Part shown: positions 25,574 through 33,816 of the stretch, piece after piece
Layout of the letters: each line of letters begins with the position of its first letter
Numbering within the stretch: the first letter of the stretch is position 1
Source of the DNA: Pseudomonas synxantha
GTDB taxonomy: Bacteria; Pseudomonadota; Gammaproteobacteria; Pseudomonadales; Pseudomonadaceae
Length of the DNA: 64,000 nucleotides
Reading direction: 5' to 3'
NCBI RefSeq assembly: GCF_900105675.1
Contig: NZ_LT629786.1
Location: 2,108,001-2,172,000, forward strand
Position numbers and translations under genes: made by a program
Notes under the pieces: model-generated
The model's database searches: none
The model's input: the letters and a program-made list of their open reading frames with translations, nothing else
Told to the model about the DNA's origin: nothing

Positions 25574-26637
25574 ACGGTATCCGGCAATTTATGTTCAGGC
25601 TTATACAGATTGGCGTGTGCTTGAGTATTGGCGCATTCGCGATGGACGCACAGGCGCATTTCAATGCAGGCGTCTGTACCCCCCAAGCCCCGGTGACGCT
25701 ATCCTTCCCGCCCATCACCCTGCCTAACAACCTGCAGGTGGGCGAGGCGATTGGCTACCCAAGCGGCTATGACTTCGCCAGCAATGGCTTTGTCATGCAG
25801 TGCCGCTACACTGACTGGCCATTGTCGCATCCGGTGTCGGCCAACCTCAGCGTGGTCAATTCGCCGGCAACCGGCATGACGTTCAACGCCAATGGTCTGA
25901 CGTTGCCCGTCTATGCGACCAGCTACCCTGGCGTCGGGTTCGTCATGATGGCCGGGGATCCGTCCCAGTATTTGAAGGTCATCACCCACACCGGCGTCAC
26001 GCTGTTGGACATCAAGCACAACAAACCCAATGGCTGGGGCCTGCAAGGGCGTGTGTACCTGGTGGCAACGGGCCCGATCACGTCGGGCACCATTCCTGGG
26101 AACACAGTCGCCAGGTATGTGCTGACCAATGTCAATATCGAAAGCCCCGGTGCAGCCTCGGTCAACTTTGCCGATACCGTGATATTGCCGCCGCAAAAGC
26201 CGACTTGTCGGGTGAGCACGCCGTCGCTTGCCATGCCGCTGGGGCAGGTGCCCAGCCGCGATTTCAAGGGAGTCGGCAGCAGCGCCGGCAGCGTCAGTCG
26301 CAGCATCACCCTGGACTGTGCCGGCGGCACCGGCGGCATCCTGGATGTATGGATCACCGTGACTGACCAGACGGAACCCGGCAACCGCAGTAACCAGTTG
26401 TCCTTGACCCGCAACTCGGACGCCCGTGGCGTCGCCCTGCAATTGCTCAGTGGCGACCGGTTGGTAAGCTATGGGCCCGATTCCTCCGGCGTGGGCAACC
26501 CCAACCAATGGCAGGTCGCAAGCACGGGCAACGGCACCCTGACGATTCCCTTGACCGCCCGCTACGTTCAAACCGCATCGACCATCAAGCCTGGGAGCGC
26601 CAACGGCCTGGCCTCGTTCACCCTGAGCTACCGCTGA
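25570..26637 (+). CDS. fimbrial adhesin / tip subunit, second operon
   Basis: A 355-aa exported protein. Signal peptide ends DAQAHF, then a ~200-residue N-terminal domain (GVCTPQAPVTLSFPPITLP, FVMQCRYTDW with Cys) and a C-terminal pilin domain (KPTCRVSTPSLAMPLG, SITLDCAGG, and the final strand GLASFTLSYR). The two-domain form and last position fit a tip adhesin (CupB6/FimH-like role). Translation is coupled to the chaperone by ATGA overlap. Its 3' end overlaps the convergent LysR gene by 10 bp. Receptor unknown. Confidence 0.87.
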   Translation: MNGIRQFMFRLIQIGVCLSIGAFAMDAQAHFNAGVCTPQAPVTLSFPPITLPNNLQVGEAIGYPSGYDFASNGFVMQCRYTDWPLSHPVSANLSVVNSPATGMTFNANGLTLPVYATSYPGVGFVMMAGDPSQYLKVITHTGVTLLDIKHNKPNGWGLQGRVYLVATGPITSGTIPGNTVARYVLTNVNIESPGAASVNFADTVILPPQKPTCRVSTPSLAMPLGQVPSRDFKGVGSSAGSVSRSITLDCAGGTGGILDVWITVTDQTEPGNRSNQLSLTRNSDARGVALQLLSGDRLVSYGPDSSGVGNPNQWQVASTGNGTLTIPLTARYVQTASTIKPGSANGLASFTLSYR

Positions 26638-27515
26638 GCCCGGGGATCGGGGTACAGCGTTTGTGCCAGTGCGATAAACGCCAGGGTTGCGGGAGAGGCC
26701 TGGCGGCGATCCAGCACCGCCAGGCCTATGCGGCGCGGTACGCCCGGCGACAAGGGGCGGGCAACGTAGCGCTGGTCGGCATCGGTCGGCAGTGAGCCCT
26801 GGGCCACGATACTCAGACCGTCGCCACGGCTGACCGCCTCCAGGGTAGTGAGTAGCTGGGTGCAGCGATAACGCACTTTAGGTTGCAACTGCGCTTCACC
26901 AAACAAACGCGTGACCAGCTCTGCGGAGCCTGCCTCGGTTAGGATGAACGGGTCATCGCACAACGCGTGCAGGGGTACCGCCATGCTTGCCGCCAAGGGA
27001 TGGCCGACCGGTATCAGCGCCACCAGTTGGTCTTCGAGCAGGGCCACGGTGTCGAAGCGTTCCTGCTCCAGTACCACGAAACCCACATCCACCCGGCGCT
27101 GATCCAGCCATTGGATGACCTGCCGATCCGGCCCTTCGTCTACATGCACTTCGATACCCGGATAGTCTCGGCGAAAGTGGCTGAGAATGGTCGGTAGCAA
27201 ACGGTTCGAAGCAGTGGGGCCGAATGAGCCGATGCGCAGCGTGCCGCGCTTCATCCCGCGGGCATCGGCGGCTTCCTGCTGCAAAGTGTTGGCCAGGCCC
27301 AGCATGCCCCGTGCGCGCCCGAGTAACTGCTCGCCGATATCGCTCAGTTCCACCAGGGTCTGGTGCCGGCGAAACAACTCCACCCCCAGTTCCTGCTCCA
27401 GGGCCTTGATTGCATGGGACACCGCCGATTGGCTGATGCCCAGGCGATGCGCCGCACTGGTGAAACCTCGGAGTTCGGCGACCAGGGAGAAGATTTCCAA
27501 CTGGGTCAGGGTCAT
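26628..27515 (-). CDS. LysR-family transcriptional regulator
   Basis: A 295-aa LTTR. Winged HTH at ~1-60 (LTQLEIFSLVAELRGFTSAAHRLGISQSAVSHAI), followed by the co-inducer domain (RIGSFGPTASNRLLPTILSHF). Divergent from the EamA transporter with a 77-bp gap that contains the dyad GACTGATCATTAGT, so it probably controls that transporter and itself. Its ligand is unknown. The 3' end runs 10 bp into the end of the fimbrial adhesin gene on the other strand. Confidence 0.92.
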   Translation of the reverse strand: MTLTQLEIFSLVAELRGFTSAAHRLGISQSAVSHAIKALEQELGVELFRRHQTLVELSDIGEQLLGRARGMLGLANTLQQEAADARGMKRGTLRIGSFGPTASNRLLPTILSHFRRDYPGIEVHVDEGPDRQVIQWLDQRRVDVGFVVLEQERFDTVALLEDQLVALIPVGHPLAASMAVPLHALCDDPFILTEAGSAELVTRLFGEAQLQPKVRYRCTQLLTTLEAVSRGDGLSIVAQGSLPTDADQRYVARPLSPGVPRRIGLAVLDRRQASPATLAFIALAQTLYPDPRAQR

Positions 27516-27592
27516 GAGTAAAGCCTTATTTTACGATGACTGATCATTAGTAAAAGAATAATCCCATCCTTTCTCACGTTGAGCACTTTCTT

Positions 27593-28513
27593 ATGCATGC
27601 CCGCGAAGGCCTTACTTACCTGAAGCTGGCCGCTGTCACCATGATCTGGGGCGGGACCTTCGTCGCCGGGCGCTTTCTGGCCGATCAAGTGGACCCGCTG
27701 TTCGCGGCCAGCCTGCGGTTTATCCTGGCCAGCCTGGCGCTGCTGCTGTTCCTGGCCTGTGCGCGGACCCCACTGGCGCGCCCAACTACGGGGCAAATGG
27801 CGCGGCTGGTACTGCTGGGCCTATGCGGCATCTTTTTCTACAACCTGTGTTTTTTCTATGGCCTGCACTACATCAATGCGTCGCGGGCGTCCTTGATCGT
27901 GGCATTGAACCCGGCAGTGATTGGCTTGGCGTCCTGGTTGTTGTTCAAGGAGCGCCTGGGCCGGGTCAAGTGGCTGGGTATCGGGCTGTGCCTGCTGGGG
28001 GCGGCAGTGGTGATCGTGAGCCGCAATCCCAACCTCATGCAGGGGGCGCGCAACGCCTGGATCGGTGACCTGTTGATCCTGGGCTGCGTAATGGCCTGGG
28101 GCGCCTATTCGCTGCTGTCCCGGGAACTCAACCAGACATTGGGACCGGTGCAAACCGTCACTTGGTCGGTGCTCTGGGGTACGCTGATGTTGACCCTTGC
28201 TACCCTCGCCACCGGTCGGCTGACGCTGCAAGGTTTCAGTGCGCTGCAGCTGGCGCAGTGGTACAGCCTGCTGTACCTGGGTGTGCTGGGTTCGGCCCTG
28301 GCCTATATTGGTTATTACGACGGCATCCGGCGAATCGGCGCGACCCGCTCCGGTGTGTTCATCGCCCTCAACCCGCTGACGGCGGTGATATGTGGCGGAT
28401 TGCTGCTGGACGAAGCCTTGACGGCGCCGATGCTGGCGGGTGGCGCGGTCATCCTGTTGGGCATCTACTTGTGCAATAAACCTCTTGCACGGGGCAGGGC
28501 AACAGGGATTTGA
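27593..28513 (+). CDS. EamA/DMT-family transporter
   Basis: A 306-aa inner-membrane protein with ten hydrophobic helices in two EamA repeats (LKLAAVTMIWGGTFVAGRFL at the start; WIGDLLILGCVMAWGAYSLLS begins the second half). DMT transporters of this type export amino acids or metabolites; the substrate cannot be read here. Divergent from a LysR gene, which is likely its regulator. ATGCATGCC start; no other gene in the unit. Confidence 0.92.
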   Translation: MHAREGLTYLKLAAVTMIWGGTFVAGRFLADQVDPLFAASLRFILASLALLLFLACARTPLARPTTGQMARLVLLGLCGIFFYNLCFFYGLHYINASRASLIVALNPAVIGLASWLLFKERLGRVKWLGIGLCLLGAAVVIVSRNPNLMQGARNAWIGDLLILGCVMAWGAYSLLSRELNQTLGPVQTVTWSVLWGTLMLTLATLATGRLTLQGFSALQLAQWYSLLYLGVLGSALAYIGYYDGIRRIGATRSGVFIALNPLTAVICGGLLLDEALTAPMLAGGAVILLGIYLCNKPLARGRATGI

Positions 28514-28533
28514 TAAGAGTACGGACAAACTGG

Positions 28534-28560
28534 TTTACGCTGTGTAGAATCGATTTACGC
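28534..28560 (+). promoter_or_regulatory. direct repeat upstream of hpd
   Basis: TTTACGC occurs at 28534-28540 and again at 28554-28560, exactly 20 bp (two helical turns) apart, with GTGTAGAATCGA between. TyrR/PhhR-type regulators bind TGTAAA-N6-TTTACA; the fit here is only partial, so this is a weak candidate site. Confidence 0.3.
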
Positions 28561-28758
28561 ATACAAGAATATGGACTTGCGCTCACGCAAGCCTCGGCCG
28601 TCAGAGACTGATGACACCATGAAGCTACTTGGCTCTCCCCTCATCTTTGGTGACTTCCTCGCCCGCAGCGTGCGAGGCCTTTCCTGCGCGCCACCCTCGG
28701 ACCTCATCCTTGCTTGCAAATAGACAATTGCTACCCACAAGAATGATGAGGCACGAAC

Positions 28759-29835
28759 ATGACCGACCAATACGAAAACCCAATGGGCCTGATGGGCTTT
28801 GAATTTATCGAATTCGCCTCGCCCACCCCGGGTACCCTGGAGCCGATCTTCGAGATCATGGGCTTCACCAAGGTGGCGACTCACCGCTCCAAGGACGTGC
28901 ACCTGTATCGCCAGGGCGAGATCAACCTGATTCTCAACAACGAACCGGGCAGCCTGGCGGCGTATTTTGCGGCCGAACACGGCCCGTCGGTGTGCGGCAT
29001 GGCGTTTCGCGTCAAGGATTCGCAACAGGCCTACAACCGTGCCCTGGAACTGGGTGCCCAGCCGATTCACATCGAAACCGGCCCGATGGAGCTGAACCTG
29101 CCGGCGATCAAGGGTATCGGCGGTTCGCCGTTGTACCTGATCGACCGTTTTGGCGAGGGCAACTCGATCTACGATATCGACTTCGTCTACCTCGAAGGTG
29201 TTGACCGCAACCCGGTCGGTGCCGGTCTCAAGGTTATCGACCACCTGACCCACAACGTCTACCGCGGACGCATGATCTACTGGGCCAATTTCTACGAGAA
29301 GCTGTTCAACTTCCGTGAAGCGCGTTATTTCGACATCAAGGGCGAATACACCGGCCTGACTTCCAAGGCCATGAGCGCGCCGGACGGCAAGATCCGCATC
29401 CCGTTGAACGAAGAATCGTCCAAGGGTGCCGGGCAGATCGAAGAGTTCCTGATGCAGTTCAACGGCGAGGGCATCCAGCACGTAGCATTCCTCACCGACG
29501 ATCTGGTCAAGACCTGGGACGCGCTGAAGAAGATCGGTATGCGCTTCATGACCGCGCCGCCGGATACTTACTACGAAATGCTGGAAGGCCGCCTGCCCAA
29601 CCACGGTGAACCGGTCGACCAACTGCAATCGCGTGGCATCTTGCTGGATGGTTCGTCGGTCGCCGGTGACAAGCGCCTGCTGCTGCAGATTTTCTCGGAA
29701 ACCCTGATGGGGCCGGTGTTCTTTGAATTCATCCAGCGCAAAGGCGACGATGGGTTCGGCGAGGGCAACTTCAAGGCGCTTTTCGAGTCGATTGAGCGTG
29801 ACCAAGTACGTCGTGGTGTATTGACCGCCGACTGA
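28759..29835 (+). CDS. hpd: 4-hydroxyphenylpyruvate dioxygenase
   Basis: A 358-aa Fe(II) dioxygenase that turns 4-hydroxyphenylpyruvate into homogentisate in tyrosine catabolism. Two VOC domains; the C-terminal one holds the iron triad in [11 protein letters not shown] (His), GIQHVAFLT (His) and [22 protein letters not shown] (Glu), with the product/substrate-binding tail intact. Length equals Pseudomonas HPPD. GAGG ribosome site. The hmgA/fah genes are not next to it, as is usual in this group. Its terminator is now split by an IS4 insertion. Confidence 0.97.
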   Translation: MTDQYENPMGLMGFEFIEFASPTPGTLEPIFEIMGFTKVATHRSKDVHLYRQGEINLILNNEPGSLAAYFAAEHGPSVCGMAFRVKDSQQAYNRALELGAQPIHIETGPMELNLPAIKGIGGSPLYLIDRFGEGNSIYDIDFVYLEGVDRNPVGAGLKVIDHLTHNVYRGRMIYWANFYEKLFNFREARYFDIKGEYTGLTSKAMSAPDGKIRIPLNEESSKGAGQIEEFLMQFNGEGIQHVAFLTDDLVKTWDALKKIGMRFMTAPPDTYYEMLEGRLPNHGEPVDQLQSRGILLDGSSVAGDKRLLLQIFSETLMGPVFFEFIQRKGDDGFGEGNFKALFESIERDQVRRGVLTAD

Positions 29836-29857
29836 CCCACTGGATAAGCAAAAAGCC

Positions 29858-29870
29858 CGGGTTTATACCG
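29858..29870. repeat. target-site duplication, left copy
   Basis: CGGGTTTATACCG, identical to 31293-31305 on the other side of the IS. A 13-bp duplication is within the 10-13 bp known for IS4 proper. Confidence 0.85.
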
Positions 29871-31292
29871 TAATGCTGTTCACTTAAGCATTTGAGCTCA
29901 CGCTGGGCTTCCTAGAAAATCCGATGCCAGACTCCTGGCATCGGATTTTTTATGTCTGTTCAACAAGAACTGCTCGACCTTGGCGATCTTTTTAACTTCT
30001 CAGACCTGAGCACCTTCACCCAGAACATCCCCGTCGAGTGGGTCGCATCGGCACTCGGGCTCTCCTCCCAAGCCACCATCCGTAGGCGCCGCTTGCCAGC
30101 CGATCAGGTGCTTTGGCTCGTTCTGGGCATGGCGTTGTTTCGTGACGAACCCGTTCATGAAGTGGCTAGACGTTTGAATATTTGTGCTCAGGGGCTTGCT
30201 AGCGATCATTTGCTGGCCAGAAGCGGCGTGACTGAAGCTCGCAAACGATTAGGCTCTGATCCAGTCGAATGGCTGTTCCGCAAGACCGGTAGTCAATGGG
30301 GCGGCGAGCGTTACAACGGAGATACCTGGCAGGATTTACAAGTGTTTGCAGTAGACGGAGCGCTTCTGCGAACTCCCGATAATCAGGAGCTACGAGATCA
30401 TTTTGGCTCAGGAAACACCGGCACTGATCGTCAGACACCGTTTCCAATGCTGCGTCTTGTCGCCTTGATGAATGTGCGTTCGCACCTGCTTCTGGATGCT
30501 CAGCTGAGTCCCTATCGGCGCAGTGAAATGCGCTTGGCTGACGAGTTTCTTCAACAAATCCCTGACCACTCAGTGACGCTGTTCGACAAGGGTTTCTGGA
30601 GCGCGAATTTGTTACTGAGCTTGAGCGGTGCCGGCATCAATCGCCACTGGCTGATCCCGGAGCGCAAAGGGGTGGTAAGCGAAGAGGTTGCTCGTTACGG
30701 CAAGCACGACCGATTGTTACGCATGAAAGTGTCCCAACAAGCTAGAAAGCAAAACCCCAATTTACCCCGTCACTGGGAGGTGCGCGCGGTCAGCTATGAA
30801 GTCCAAGGGAAGCTCAAAACGGTGATGACTTCACTGCCCGTCGAAACTTATAGCGCCAAGATGATTGCCAAGTTGTATCAGGAGCGATGGGAGATAGAGC
30901 TGGGCTTCAGAGACATCAAAAGCTCAATGCAGCAGAACGCAGTGACTCTGCGTAGCAAGAAGATCGACCTGATATACCAAGAAGTATGGGGGCTTTTACT
31001 GGCTTACAACGTGATCCGGCGGGAGGCCAGTCTAGCTGCCGTAGCGTTCGGTCGCACACCATCAGATATTCGTTTCAAGCCGGCGTGCCAATACATTGCG
31101 GTGCAATTGATTGTGATGGCTGCGGCTAATCCTATTTCGGCGACAGGAAGGCGCTTGTCAGAACTGAGGGCGGGAGTCGGAGGGCTGTTTTTGGATCACC
31201 GCCCAAGGCCATCAAGACCAAGGACGGTGAAGATCTCAAAAACCAGGTTTCCAGTAAACCGTAAGGCTGCTCCGCTTAAGTGAACAGCATTA
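29871..31292 (+). mobile_element. IS4-family insertion sequence (1422 bp)
   Basis: Bounded by perfect 19-bp inverted repeats TAATGCTGTTCACTTAAGC (29871-29889 and complement of 31274-31292), flanked by a 13-bp direct repeat. It encodes one full-length transposase. The ends start TAATGC, and the size (1422 bp, 443-aa transposase) is very close to IS4 of E. coli (1426 bp, 442 aa), as I recall it. All parts are intact, so the element looks recent and possibly active. Confidence 0.93.
29952..31283 (+). CDS. IS4-family transposase
   Basis: A 443-aa DDE transposase. Catalytic Asp135 (FAVDGALL), Asp212 (LFDKGFW) and the YREK signature Y308-x2-R311-x3-E315-x6-K322 (YQERWEIELGFRDIK) are complete. N-terminal IS4 domain ~15-120 (HTH-like; RRRRLPADQVLWLVLGMALF). 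Cuts and joins the IS ends by the hairpin mechanism of the family. Intact and full length. It occupies nearly the whole element; the last codons enter the right inverted repeat. Confidence 0.96.
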   Translation: MSVQQELLDLGDLFNFSDLSTFTQNIPVEWVASALGLSSQATIRRRRLPADQVLWLVLGMALFRDEPVHEVARRLNICAQGLASDHLLARSGVTEARKRLGSDPVEWLFRKTGSQWGGERYNGDTWQDLQVFAVDGALLRTPDNQELRDHFGSGNTGTDRQTPFPMLRLVALMNVRSHLLLDAQLSPYRRSEMRLADEFLQQIPDHSVTLFDKGFWSANLLLSLSGAGINRHWLIPERKGVVSEEVARYGKHDRLLRMKVSQQARKQNPNLPRHWEVRAVSYEVQGKLKTVMTSLPVETYSAKMIAKLYQERWEIELGFRDIKSSMQQNAVTLRSKKIDLIYQEVWGLLLAYNVIRREASLAAVAFGRTPSDIRFKPACQYIAVQLIVMAAANPISATGRRLSELRAGVGGLFLDHRPRPSRPRTVKISKTRFPVNRKAAPLK

Positions 31293-31305
31293 CGGGTTTA
31301 TACCG
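31274..31305. repeat. IS right inverted repeat plus right target duplication
   Basis: 31274-31292 is the right inverted repeat; 31293-31305 is CGGGTTTATACCG, the second target copy, followed by the right half of the old hpd terminator (GGCTTTTTT). Confidence 0.85.
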
Positions 31306-31355
31306 GGCTTTTTTGTGTGTGTTGCATCGAGTTGCAATTTAGCGACGGCCAAACG

Positions 31356-31384
31356 GGAACAGATGTTTCACCAAGTATCACATA
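31356..31384 (+). promoter_or_regulatory. candidate hrp box (HrpL-type promoter)
   Basis: GGAACA-N16-TCACATA, compared with the HrpL consensus GGAACC-N15/16-CCACNNA: two mismatches. It ends 52 nt before the ATG of the 409-aa gene, similar to the 57 nt at the two giant genes. Taken alone it is weak; with the other two sites it gains weight. Confidence 0.5.
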
Positions 31385-31435
31385 AGGGCCGGGCGTAGGA
31401 AAAAACCTGCACCCTAATTTAGACGAGGCCCTCAT

Positions 31436-32665
31436 ATGACGACTGTGCATACTCCTTCTCTTCGGCCAAGGTTAGGTGATCCCATCCCGCCGCAACAGGC
31501 TGGCCCCATTCGCAATGTCCGCTCGACCGATGATGGGGACCCGATCGAGGTGGCGCGAAAGCGTTTCCTCGACGAAGGTGAATTACAGCACCTCAATGGC
31601 GGTTTAACTGCCGACGAGCATCAGTTGATAAAGGCGGTGGTGAATCCAGACAAGCCGGGGGCACCTTTCGTGAGTGTCTCGACTTTTGCCGTCGATGGCG
31701 CTCAATCCCGAGACATGATGGTGATCAAGCGCGTGCCTGTAACGGAGGGGATGACTAATTTCATCGTGTATATGCCGGAGGATGAAGTCATGTCGTTCTA
31801 CAAGTTCGAAACCGCTGAACAGATGACTGAATGGGTTAGGAATATGGCCCAAGACCCTGCCGAACTAGACCGATTAGCCGGACACTTCTCTCACCCTGAA
31901 GCTCTCGGGCAGGAGGAGCGGGTCAGGGAGCAACTAAAGGAGTTTGGCAAGGATGAACAATCCAGCGTTGCAGTGGGAAGTTTTGGTCGAGAGCGCGATG
32001 ATATTTTCGCGCGCTTGAACAGGGATGTAACGGTTCCGCCAGTGGAGGTCAACGGGCTAGTCAACACCAGGCTTTACAACCTCGCTTCCGATGGCAAAGC
32101 GACCTATGTCGGTACACGGGAGGATGGAAAACATGTCGTATATGATTACGATGCTTATGGTAACTTTCGGGGTGGCAGTGAGGGCGGTTATTACTTTGTG
32201 AAAGACGGGCTGAACAATAAAGAACCGCTCGGCGAACCAAGTTCAGAGTCACCCGACAAGTTCGCCAAAAAGCACGTCGCGCGCCAGGCTATGGAAAAAG
32301 CAGGACCTAATGATCTGAGTGACTTCTGGGCCTACCTCGGCAAGCAGCTCAGAAACCCGGGGCACGGTCTAGGGACTGCATTGAAACAGTTTGGTGTTCC
32401 TGACGACATAGCCGAATCCATCGAAGAAATCGTGAAAAACCCCGTCACAGGAACGCTGCTTGAGCTGAACCACGACAATCGGCTCGGCAATGTGTTTGGT
32501 GTTGAGAAGGAGATTATGGATCAACAGTTGGAAAAATTCGGTAATGAGGTCCAGAGCAATATTCCCCGCTACGGCACAGCGAGGGAAAACCTGAATACCG
32601 CAGCCGATTTCATCGAGAGCGTGGTCGGTACGCCCGAAGAAACCACGACTCAGGTAATGACCTGA
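31436..32665 (+). CDS. unknown 409-aa protein, candidate effector
   Basis: A soluble protein with no signal peptide or membrane segment. The N-terminus (MTTVHTPSLRPRLGDPIPPQ) is Pro/Arg-rich and free of acidic residues for 14 positions, as in many type III effectors. Residues ~75-160 (IKRVPVTEGMTNFIVYMPED, FYKFETAEQMTEWVRNMAQD, LAGHFSHPEAL) resemble a module of large Pseudomonas dermonecrotic-toxin-like (DUF6543-type) proteins; this is from memory of the pattern only. Residues ~220-260 hold a YVGTREDGKHVVYDYDAYGN stretch. The rest is charged and helical. It is preceded by an hrp-box-like sequence and sits next to an IS, as accessory genes do. Function unknown. Confidence 0.65.
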   Translation: MTTVHTPSLRPRLGDPIPPQQAGPIRNVRSTDDGDPIEVARKRFLDEGELQHLNGGLTADEHQLIKAVVNPDKPGAPFVSVSTFAVDGAQSRDMMVIKRVPVTEGMTNFIVYMPEDEVMSFYKFETAEQMTEWVRNMAQDPAELDRLAGHFSHPEALGQEERVREQLKEFGKDEQSSVAVGSFGRERDDIFARLNRDVTVPPVEVNGLVNTRLYNLASDGKATYVGTREDGKHVVYDYDAYGNFRGGSEGGYYFVKDGLNNKEPLGEPSSESPDKFAKKHVARQAMEKAGPNDLSDFWAYLGKQLRNPGHGLGTALKQFGVPDDIAESIEEIVKNPVTGTLLELNHDNRLGNVFGVEKEIMDQQLEKFGNEVQSNIPRYGTARENLNTAADFIESVVGTPEETTTQVMT

Positions 32666-32688
32666 GGCCATCCCCCTGCAGTACGGAA

Positions 32689-32704
32689 GGGGTACGGATA
32701 CCCC
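32689..32704. terminator. weak hairpin between convergent genes
   Basis: GGGGTA-CGGA-TACCCC, 24 bp after the 409-aa gene and before the convergent rarD stop. No T-run, so only a possible terminator. Confidence 0.4.
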
Positions 32705-32734
32705 CGCAACCGGCACCCATTCCCAGTCTTTTAC

Positions 32735-33616
32735 TCAAACCCGACGTTGACGCACCAAATGCTTGAATCCTTCATATACCAGCACCATCACCGCCAGCCA
32801 GATGGGAATGTAAGTCAGCCATTGGCCACCCTTGATGCCTTCTCCCAGCAAGAGCGCCACCACCAGCAGTAACACCGGCTCCACGTAACTGAGCAGCCCG
32901 AACAAGCTGAATGCGAGCAAGCGACTGGCAATGATATAGCTCACCAGCGCCGAGGCACTGATCAAACCCAGCATCGGAATCAATGCATACAGCCTGGGGT
33001 GCACATCGAGCACGGCAAATCCCTGTTCGCCGCTCTGCACAAACCACCAAGCTACTGGCAGCATCAGCGCCATGTCCAGCCACAGGCCACCCAAGTGATC
33101 GGTAGTCAGGTACTTGCGCACCACGAAGTACACCGGGTAACCGATGATCACTACCAGGGTTGCCCAGGAAAAACCGCCGGCCTGATACAGCTCATTCAAA
33201 ACGCCGAGCGCGGCAAACACCACCGCAATCTGCTGCAGCCGCGACAAGCGTTCGCCGTACACCAAGCGCCCTGTCAGCACCATGGTCAGCGGCAATAGGA
33301 AATACCCCACCGATACATCCAGGCTGCGTCCATTCAGCGGCGCCCACATGAACAGCCACAATTGCACGCCCAGCAAGGCCGAAGAGGCCAGCACACCGCC
33401 GACCAGACGTGGCTTGGTGGCAAGCATGCGCAGCAGTTCCAACACCCTTCGCCATTCACCGCTGACGATCATGAACACGGTCATGCATGGTACGGTCAGC
33501 AGCATGCGCCAGCCGAAAATCTCCAGGCCGCTCAAGGGCGTGAGCAGCGACGTGAAGTAATACATCACGGCAAACAACACCGAGGCCAATACCGATAACA
33601 CTACACCTTTAGACAC
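32735..33616 (-). CDS. rarD: RarD-like EamA-family transporter
   Basis: A 293-aa inner-membrane protein with ten predicted helices. The N-terminus (MSKGVVLSVLASVLFAVMYYFTSLLTPLSGLEIFGWRML) and the WLFMWAPLNGRSLDVSVGYFLLPL stretch are characteristic of RarD (named for chloramphenicol sensitivity), a DMT exporter whose substrate is unsettled. Monocistronic; a degenerate REPIN lies just upstream of its start. Confidence 0.88.
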   Translation of the reverse strand: MSKGVVLSVLASVLFAVMYYFTSLLTPLSGLEIFGWRMLLTVPCMTVFMIVSGEWRRVLELLRMLATKPRLVGGVLASSALLGVQLWLFMWAPLNGRSLDVSVGYFLLPLTMVLTGRLVYGERLSRLQQIAVVFAALGVLNELYQAGGFSWATLVVIIGYPVYFVVRKYLTTDHLGGLWLDMALMLPVAWWFVQSGEQGFAVLDVHPRLYALIPMLGLISASALVSYIIASRLLAFSLFGLLSYVEPVLLLVVALLLGEGIKGGQWLTYIPIWLAVMVLVYEGFKHLVRQRRV

Positions 33617-33683
33617 GCTGTCCTCGCGAAAGCCGATTCATATCCAGTTCCTGGGGCGGAGTATGGCGGTTTTTGCGAGAAAT

Positions 33684-33794
33684 AAAATGTGGGAGGGGCG
33701 GGCGACGATTCGACTTGCTCCTAATAGGCAGTGTGGCAGCTACAGATGAACCGATTGCAGCACCGCTACCGGAGCAAGCCCCGCCGACATTTTA
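33684..33794. repeat. degenerate REPIN
   Basis: AAAATGTGGGAGGGGC ... CTTGCTCC on the left faces GGAGCAAGCCCCGCCGACATTTT on the right. The left REP carries about 14 extra bases within its core. It matches the extragenic palindromes of the P. fluorescens group but is decayed. Confidence 0.6.
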
Positions 33795-33816
33795 ATCTCC
33801 ATGCATCAGGTAGATT

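Larger units (their letters stand above)
29851..31314 (+). terminator. hpd intrinsic terminator, disrupted by the IS
   Basis: Removing the IS and one 13-bp copy rebuilds AAAAGCCCGG-GTTTATA-CCGGGCTTTTTT, a standard terminator 15 bp after the hpd stop. The left arm lies at 29851-29860 and the right arm with its T-run at 31303-31314; the IS and target duplication now separate them. Confidence 0.8.

Noticed and set aside
28555..29805. Long open frame (416 codons) antisense to hpd
   Set aside because: It is the mirror of a strongly biased high-GC gene; hpd has full family motifs and a ribosome site, and the antisense product has none.
29871..31292. Composite transposon carrying the 409-aa gene
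   Set aside because: Only one copy of the IS is present, and its target duplication closes directly on both sides of the element.
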